This document shows, piece by piece, positions 7,627-11,814 of a stretch of 11,814 nt of DNA (its first letter is position 1; every line of letters starts with the position of its first letter). Where the stretch lies: the NCBI GenBank assembly GCA_030667205.1, contig DAOUWH010000021.1, forward strand, positions 1 through 11,814. The letters are read 5' to 3'. This stretch comes from Nitrospirota bacterium (GTDB lineage Bacteria > Nitrospirota > Thermodesulfovibrionia > Thermodesulfovibrionales > JdFR-86). The translations under genes were made by a program, and so were the position numbers. Under the pieces are notes generated by a model, which was not told where the DNA came from, did no database searches, and worked only from the letters and a program-made list of their open reading frames with translations.

Positions 7627-8253
7627 ATGGCAAGATACAGAGACGCACTATGCAGGCAGTGCCGCAGGGAGGGCGAGAAACTCTTCCTGAAAGGTGACAG
7701 GTGTTTTACCGAGAAGTGCGGGGTGGAAAGGAGAAAGTATCCGCCCGGACAGCACGGCCAGAGGAGGTCTAAACTCACTGACTACGCGATACAGCTCAGG
7801 GAGAAGCAGAAGGTGAGGAACACCTACGGGCTCCTCGAAAAGCAGTTCAGGCGCTACTACGAGTGGGCCAGCACGAAAAAGGGCGTGACCGGCGAGGTGC
7901 TCCTTCAGTACCTCGAGCGCAGGCTCGACAACGTGGTCTACAGGATGGGCTTTGCCCACAACCGCAGGCAGGCCAGACAGTTCGTGGGCCACGGCCACTT
8001 TCTCGTAAACGGTCGCAGGCTCAATATCCCCTCGTATCTTGTGAGGGTCGGCGACGTCGTGGAGGTAAAGGAGTCATCAAGGAAGATGCCTGCCATCTCC
8101 GACAGCCTCCAGAAGGCCCAGCACAGGGGCATCCTCGAATGGGTCGAGGTCGACGCCGGGAATTTCAGGGGCAAGATGGACCACATCCCCTCGCGAGAGG
8201 AGATTCCGCTGCCGGTGCACGAACAGCTGATTGTGGAGCTCTACTCCAAGTAG
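7627..8253 (+). CDS. rpsD: 30S ribosomal protein S4, zinc-binding form
   Basis: This 208-residue S4 carries the four-cysteine N-terminal zinc site C9, C12, C26 and C31, which is absent from the E. coli protein. The motif [11 protein letters not shown] follows, and the S4 RNA-binding domain spans about residues 98-160 ([12 protein letters not shown], then [16 protein letters not shown]). S4 nucleates 30S assembly on the 5' domain of 16S rRNA and represses its own operon in several bacteria. The ATG at 7627 is 3 nt after rpsK. The 74 nt that follow are the largest gap inside the cluster. Confidence 0.97.
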   Translation: MARYRDALCRQCRREGEKLFLKGDRCFTEKCGVERRKYPPGQHGQRRSKLTDYAIQLREKQKVRNTYGLLEKQFRRYYEWASTKKGVTGEVLLQYLERRLDNVVYRMGFAHNRRQARQFVGHGHFLVNGRRLNIPSYLVRVGDVVEVKESSRKMPAISDSLQKAQHRGILEWVEVDAGNFRGKMDHIPSREEIPLPVHEQLIVELYSK

Positions 8254-8327
8254 GGGCCTGCCGCGGGGGACCGGGGCGTATTTGCCGGCACGATGGTTTT
8301 ATAAATAATTGAGGCACAGGAGGCCTT

Positions 8328-9344
8328 ATGGATTTAAGTAAAAAGGGATTTCAACTGCCGCAGAAGATAGCTTTCGACGAAGAGACGCTCAGCGACACTT
8401 ACGGACAGCTTGTCGCGGAGCCTCTTGAGCGCGGCTTCGGCATTACACTGGGGAATTCCTTAAGGAGGGTGATTCTCTCCTCGATAGAGGGCGCCGCAGT
8501 TACCGGTGTGAAGATAACAGGGGCGTTGCATGAGTTCACCGCGATAGAGGGCATACCGGAGGACGTCGTTGACATAATCCTCAACATCAAGAAACTCAGG
8601 TTCTCCATGGACGGCGAAGGCCCCAAGACGGCCGTGGTCAAGGTGAAAGGGCCGGCCGAGATCAAGGGCGGCAACCTGAAGGTGGACTCAAGCGTGAAGC
8701 TCCTGAACCCCGATCAGGTCATCGCCACCGCGGGCAAGGGCGTGACTTTCGAGGCGGAGCTTTATATAAGGAAGGGCAAGGGATACGTGCCCGCCGAGGA
8801 GAACAAGGAAGAGGACATGCCCGTGGACACAATAGCCGTGGATTCCGCCTTTTGCCCCGTCAAGAGGGTGAATTTCCAGGTCGACAAGGCAAGGGTCGGA
8901 AGGTCCACAGACTACGACAAGCTCATCATGGAGATATGGACCGACGGCAGCATTACTCCCGGCAGCGCCCTTTCGCAGGCGGCCCGCATAATCAACGAGC
9001 ACTCCAGTTTATTCGTGCTCGAGGAAGACTGGATCGAGCAGGAAACCGAGAGAGCGCCGGGGTCCACGGATAAGGCAGAGGCCACCTACAACGAAAACCT
9101 CCTCAGGAGCGTGGACGAGCTCGAACTCAGCGTTCGGGCCCATAACTGCCTCAAGAACGCGGACATCAAGACCATAGAGGACCTGGTGCAGAGGACTGAG
9201 CACGACATGCTCCGCACAAAGAACTTCGGCAGGAAGTCCCTCAACGAGATAAAGGAGATACTCGGGGGCATGGGGCTTCACCTGGGCATGAGGGTGGATT
9301 CTGAGGCCCTCGCCAGCATGCGAGAGGAAAGCGATGAGGCATAA
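8328..9344 (+). CDS. rpoA: DNA-directed RNA polymerase alpha subunit
   Basis: This 338-residue protein is close to the 329 of E. coli. The N-terminal assembly domain (about residues 1-235) has EPLERGFGITLGNSLRRVIL at 31-50, the contact region for beta and beta'. A short acidic linker leads to the C-terminal domain (about 255-325), where R270, N273, C274 and K276 in LSVRAHNCLK, and K303-S304 in GRKSLNEI, match the DNA-binding (UP-element) residues of E. coli alpha. AGGAGG at 8318-8323 lies 4 nt before the ATG. The last 11 nt overlap rplQ. Confidence 0.97.
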   Translation: MDLSKKGFQLPQKIAFDEETLSDTYGQLVAEPLERGFGITLGNSLRRVILSSIEGAAVTGVKITGALHEFTAIEGIPEDVVDIILNIKKLRFSMDGEGPKTAVVKVKGPAEIKGGNLKVDSSVKLLNPDQVIATAGKGVTFEAELYIRKGKGYVPAEENKEEDMPVDTIAVDSAFCPVKRVNFQVDKARVGRSTDYDKLIMEIWTDGSITPGSALSQAARIINEHSSLFVLEEDWIEQETERAPGSTDKAEATYNENLLRSVDELELSVRAHNCLKNADIKTIEDLVQRTEHDMLRTKNFGRKSLNEIKEILGGMGLHLGMRVDSEALASMREESDEA

Positions 9345-9762
9345 CGTAGCGGGCAGGCTTTTCGGCAGGACCGCAAACCAGCGCAAGGCGCTTCTGAGGG
9401 GGCTTGTGGCCGCCCTGATAGAGCACCAGAGGATAGAGACCACCGTTGCCAAGGCAAAGGAGACCCGGAGGCTGGCCGAAAAGCTCGTTACTCTCGGCAA
9501 AAGAGGAGACCTGCACGCAAAGCGCCTGGCAATGGCCAAGATGCCCAACAGGACCCTCGTGGTAAAACTCTTCGACGAGATAGCGCCCCGGTTTGCCGAG
9601 CGCAACGGCGGATACCTCAGGATAGTGTCCACGAGGCGAAGGGTCAACGACAGGGCTCATATGGCGGTGCTGGAGTTCGTGGACTACGAGGAGATTCGCG
9701 AGAAAGAGGCCGCCGAAAAGAAGAAAAAGGGAAAGAAGGCCGAGAAGGCCAAAGAGAAGTGA
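9334..9762 (+). CDS. rplQ: 50S ribosomal protein L17
   Basis: This 142-residue protein has the L17 core RTANQRKALLRGLVAALIEH, ETTVAKAKETRRLAEKLVTL and GKRGDLHAKR, and ends the core with RRRVNDRAHMAVLEFVDY. The N-terminus MRHNVAGRLFGR is slightly changed from the common MRHRKAGRKLGR. About 22 C-terminal residues are a Lys/Glu/Ala-rich tail, mostly beyond the roughly 120-residue core. L17 lies at the bottom of the 50S near the tunnel exit. The ATG at 9334 is inside rpoA (11-nt overlap). It is the last gene of the alpha operon. Confidence 0.97.
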   Translation: MRHNVAGRLFGRTANQRKALLRGLVAALIEHQRIETTVAKAKETRRLAEKLVTLGKRGDLHAKRLAMAKMPNRTLVVKLFDEIAPRFAERNGGYLRIVSTRRRVNDRAHMAVLEFVDYEEIREKEAAEKKKKGKKAEKAKEK

Positions 9763-9888
9763 GCGACGCACTCGCCTTGGCCGCCGTAGCGGTTGTCCTC
9801 TTGGTGGTTCTTCCAAGACTCGGGGTCCGGTGCTGAGGGTCCGGGCCGGCTAAGGGGTCGGGCGACCCCGAAAAAAAGTGCTGAGGTA
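9763..9888 (+). other. rplQ-rho spacer, upstream part: hairpins and direct repeats, no gene seen
   Basis: No coding potential is apparent. Two inverted repeats are visible: TCTTGG (9799-9804) with CCAAGA (9813-9818), and GGGGTC (9854-9859) with GACCCC (9864-9869). Neither is followed by a T-run on the + strand; the second is followed by A7 (9871-9877). A canonical intrinsic terminator for the alpha operon is therefore not visible. GTGCTGAGG occurs twice (9830-9838 and 9878-9886) and GGGTCCGG twice (9823-9830 and 9837-9844). Confidence 0.5.
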
Positions 9889-9917
9889 TTGACAAGACAG
9901 CCAAGTTTTTGTATCTT
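9889..9917 (+). promoter_or_regulatory. Sigma70-type promoter for rho
   Basis: A perfect TTGACA (9889-9894), a 17-nt spacer and TATCTT (9912-9917) fit a housekeeping promoter; the -10 box lies in an AT-rich patch. Transcription would begin near 9924, giving rho a leader of about 270 nt to its ATG at 10194. One copy of the GTGCTGAGG repeat ends 2 nt upstream of the -35 box. Confidence 0.6.
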
Positions 9918-9923
9918 ATTTTT

Positions 9924-10182
9924 AGGAAGTGTGTAACCCATTTATTCGCGTTAAGACCCACCGATAGTTACCGGTCGGACGATACCATAAGGAGAATAAA
10001 GCACCCCGCACACCGGTGCAGGATATCAGGTGGCTGTAAACACGAGGTATCAGGCAGCAATAAATATCGGTTCACCTCCACTGGCGGCCTGAGGCTCGTA
10101 GATGAGTGAAGGGGGAATCTTAGCGCCCCCGCCTGACTTCCCCCATAAAGGGGGATGAACGAATTGAGCGAACGCTTTACCC
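9924..10182 (+). promoter_or_regulatory. Long untranslated leader of rho with possible alternative hairpins
   Basis: This stretch lies between the predicted transcription start and the rho ribosome-binding site. No recognised riboswitch class could be matched by eye. TATCAGG occurs at 10024-10030 and 10048-10054. Near the 3' end, four blocks can pair in competing ways: G5 (10111-10115), C5 (10126-10130), C5 (10140-10144) and G5 (10150-10154). GGGGGAA can pair with TTCCCCC at 10138-10144, or TCCCCC at 10139-10144 can pair with GGGGGA at 10150-10155. Known E. coli rho is autoregulated through its leader; a similar role here is inference. Confidence 0.4.
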
Positions 10183-10188
10183 AAGGAG
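10183..10188 (+). promoter_or_regulatory. Ribosome-binding site deciding the rho start
   Basis: AAGGAG lies 5 nt before the ATG at 10194. The alternative in-frame ATG at 10155 is directly preceded by GGGGG with no usable spacing and would lie in a potential hairpin. This favours 10194. Confidence 0.7.
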
Positions 10189-10193
10189 TCTCT

Positions 10194-11450
10194 ATGGACG
10201 ACATCTCTATTGCAGAATTGAAAGCAAAGAACATCAACGAGCTCGACCAGTTTGCAAAAGACATGAAGGTCGAAGGCGCGGGCCTGAAGCAGCAGGACCT
10301 TATATTTGCCATTTTACAGGCCCAGGTCGAAAGGAAGGGAAATATCTTCGGTGAGGGGGTCATCGAGATACTCCCCGACGGCTTCGGTTTTCTGAGGTCC
10401 CCGAACTACAGCTACCTGCCGGGGCCCGACGACATATACGTGTCGCCCTCCCAGATAAGGCGCTTCGTCCTGAGGACCGGCGACCTCGTCTCGGGGCAGA
10501 TAAGGCCCCCCAAGGACAGCGAGCGCTACTTCGCCCTCCTGAAGGTAGAGACCGTAAACGCCGCCACCCCCGATGAGAACATCAAGAGGCGTCTCTTTGA
10601 CAACCTCATCCCCTATTACCCGACCGAGAAGATAAAGCTCGAGTTCGAAAAGGACGAGTACTCCACAAGGGTGATGGAGCTCATATCCCCGGTGGGCAAG
10701 GGCCAGAGGGGCATGATAGTGGCCGCCCCGAGGACCGGCAAGACGGTGCTCCTGCAGAACATAGCCAAGGCCATGCGGGAGAACCACCCCGAGGTGCACC
10801 TGATAATCCTCCTCATAGACGAGAGGCCCGAGGAGGTCACCGACTGGAAGAGGCAGGTCCCCACCGCCGAGATAATAAGCTCCACCTTCGACGAGCCGCC
10901 CCAGCGACACTGCCAGGTCTCGGAGATGGTCATCGAGAGGGCAAAGCGCCTGGTCGAGAGCGGCCGCGACGTGGTAATCCTTCTGGACAGCATCACGAGG
11001 CTTGCCAGGGCCTACAACGCCGTGATGCCCGCAAGCGGAAAGATACTTTCGGGCGGCCTCGACTCAAACGCCCTGCAGAGGCCTAAAAGGTTCTTCGGCA
11101 CGGCAAGGAACATCGAAGACGGCGGAAGCATCACCATACTTGCCACCGCCCTCGTGGATACCGGCAGCCGCATGGACGACGTCATCTTCGAGGAGTTCAA
11201 GGGAACCGGCAACATGGAGATACACCTCGACAGGAAACTCGTGGACAAGCGGATATTCCCCTCCATGGACATAAACTCTTCGGGCACGAGGAAAGAGGAA
11301 CTCCTCATGGACAAGGACACGCTGAACAAGGTGTGGATCCTGCGGAAGGTGCTAAACCCCCTGAGCACCGTGGAGAGCATGGAGTTCCTGCTTGGAAAGA
11401 TCATGGGCACGAAGGACAACCAGGAATTCCTGGACCTGATGAACAGATAG
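10194..11450 (+). CDS. rho: Transcription termination factor Rho
   Basis: With the ATG at 10194 the protein has 418 residues, almost the E. coli length of 419; an in-frame ATG at 10155 would add 13 non-conserved residues. Rho is a hexameric RNA-dependent ATPase that ends transcripts. Visible parts are the N-terminal helical domain (about 1-45), the cold-shock-like RNA-binding domain (about 50-125, with DGFGFLRSP), Walker A APRTGKT (178-184), Walker B VVILLDS (260-266), the Q-loop [10 protein letters not shown] (285-294) and the arginine-finger region GTRKEELL (R366). S266 and R269 are kept. No insertion domain is present. It has its own promoter and long leader, and is 4 nt before the next gene. 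Confidence 0.97.
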   Translation: MDDISIAELKAKNINELDQFAKDMKVEGAGLKQQDLIFAILQAQVERKGNIFGEGVIEILPDGFGFLRSPNYSYLPGPDDIYVSPSQIRRFVLRTGDLVSGQIRPPKDSERYFALLKVETVNAATPDENIKRRLFDNLIPYYPTEKIKLEFEKDEYSTRVMELISPVGKGQRGMIVAAPRTGKTVLLQNIAKAMRENHPEVHLIILLIDERPEEVTDWKRQVPTAEIISSTFDEPPQRHCQVSEMVIERAKRLVESGRDVVILLDSITRLARAYNAVMPASGKILSGGLDSNALQRPKRFFGTARNIEDGGSITILATALVDTGSRMDDVIFEEFKGTGNMEIHLDRKLVDKRIFPSMDINSSGTRKEELLMDKDTLNKVWILRKVLNPLSTVESMEFLLGKIMGTKDNQEFLDLMNR

Positions 11451-11454
11451 GTGG

Positions 11455-11757
11455 ATGCAGGAAGATAGAAGGCTTAAGCTTGTTCTTCTTCTTGGGGCCC
11501 TGGGCGGTGCGGCACTCAGTGTCGCCATAGCTTTGTTGATGGACGTCCTCTACGCCGACAGCCTCGGCGGCACGTGGCGCGACGCCATAGCAGGCGACGC
11601 AGCAAAACTCTTCTCCGTATCACTGTCTCCCGAAGGCCTTGTCGTTACCGTGCTGTTTATATCCATACTTGCCATACTGGGGGCTTTCGGCGCTCTCATG
11701 GGCATGATGTTTTCCGTCTTTGTGTTCAAGTTAATAGGGCTCCTTACGAGAGAATGA
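11455..11757 (+). CDS. Hypothetical small membrane protein with two transmembrane segments
   Basis: I do not recognise this 100-residue protein. It has a charged start (MQEDRRLK), a first hydrophobic helix at about residues 8-31, a polar loop at about 33-60 with LGGTWRDAIAGDAAKLF, and a second long hydrophobic stretch at about 61-97, ending LLTRE. The positive N-terminus suggests both ends face the cytoplasm. The second helix has a glycine-rich run, G76, G79 and G83, which could favour helix packing. The ATG at 11455 lies 4 nt after the rho stop, with only a weak AGGTGG-like ribosome site inside and after that stop, so it is probably co-transcribed with rho. No enzymatic motif is visible. It looks like a real gene from its coherent hydrophobic layout and position. 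Confidence 0.75.
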   Translation: MQEDRRLKLVLLLGALGGAALSVAIALLMDVLYADSLGGTWRDAIAGDAAKLFSVSLSPEGLVVTVLFISILAILGAFGALMGMMFSVFVFKLIGLLTRE

Positions 11758-11814
11758 CCTTCACCGGCGGGGCCGTATATGAGAGGACCCGGGTTTGATT
11801 AAGGCTATGCTCAG
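11758..11814 (+). other. Window end: possible start of a further gene
   Basis: After the membrane-protein stop, a frame opens at TTG 11795 and would read MIKAML to the window edge, with GAGAGGA some 10 nt upstream. Six codons are too few to recognise a product. An ATG at 11779 meets a stop within eight codons. Confidence 0.2.

Noticed and set aside
8254..8327. Promoter upstream of rpoA (TATAAA at 8300-8305)
   Set aside because: No -35-like box lies at a usable distance; the AT patch may only keep the ribosome-binding site open.
9854..9877. GGGGTC/GACCCC hairpin as an intrinsic terminator
   Set aside because: It is followed by A7, not T, on the + strand; on the minus strand the T-run precedes the hairpin, so neither direction fits.
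9909..10109. Open frame of 66 codons in the rplQ-rho gap
   Set aside because: Its only start is a TTG lying in the predicted promoter, there is no ATG, and the composition does not look protein-like.
9924..10110. Known riboswitch (for example a guanidine or cyclic-di-GMP class) in the rho leader
   Set aside because: An ACGA near 9979 and another near 10042 recalled guanidine-II loops, but the flanking stems do not pair well and no class consensus could be matched by eye.
10155..10193. Longer Rho N-terminus from ATG 10155
   Set aside because: The 13 extra residues are not family-like, GGGGG abuts the ATG without spacing, and AAGGAG before 10194 gives a protein of the normal length.

Overview
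The window is a GC-rich bacterial chromosome segment, read entirely on the + strand. It holds the distal part of the S10-spc-alpha ribosomal protein supercluster, followed by the transcription termination factor gene rho and a small membrane-protein gene. The gene order is rplP (3' end only), rpmC, rpsQ, rplN, rplX, rplE, rpsN (zinc type), rpsH, rplF, rplR, rpsE, rplO, secY, map, infA, rpmJ, rpsM, rpsK, rpsD, rpoA, rplQ, then a non-coding stretch of about 430 nt, then rho and an unrecognised 100-residue two-helix membrane protein. The last 57 nt may contain the start of a further gene.

Organism: a Gram-negative-type bacterium. Arginine AGG and isoleucine ATA codons are heavily used in a GC-rich genome, a mix I associate with Deltaproteobacteria- or Nitrospirota-like lineages. 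This placement is an inference and is weak. S14, S4, L36 and L24 all carry zinc-binding Cys (or Cys/His) sets.

Layout: from 1 to 9762 the genes are packed tightly. Several overlap by 1 to 11 nt (rplP/rpmC, rpmC/rpsQ, rplX/rplE, rpsE/rplO, rpoA/rplQ). The only larger gap is 74 nt before rpoA. The cluster therefore looks like one long, translationally coupled unit making 50S and 30S proteins, the SecY translocon core, methionine aminopeptidase, IF-1 and the RNA polymerase alpha subunit. Two genes often found in this cluster are absent: rpmD (L30) between rpsE and rplO, and adk between secY and map. A good sigma70-type promoter lies across the map/infA junction and would give an almost leaderless infA mRNA.

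From 9763 to 10193 there is no convincing gene. This stretch holds hairpins without U-tracts, short direct repeats, a strong promoter-like site (TTGACA, 17 nt, TATCTT) and a long leader. The leader ends in G5/C5 blocks that can pair in mutually exclusive ways just before rho, which suggests (but does not prove) post-initiation control of rho.

Overall this is mostly core housekeeping DNA. I see no mobile element, CRISPR array, defence island or clearly new system. The items most worth a second look are the near-leaderless infA promoter, the rho leader, the loss of rpmD and adk from the cluster, and the small membrane gene coupled to rho.
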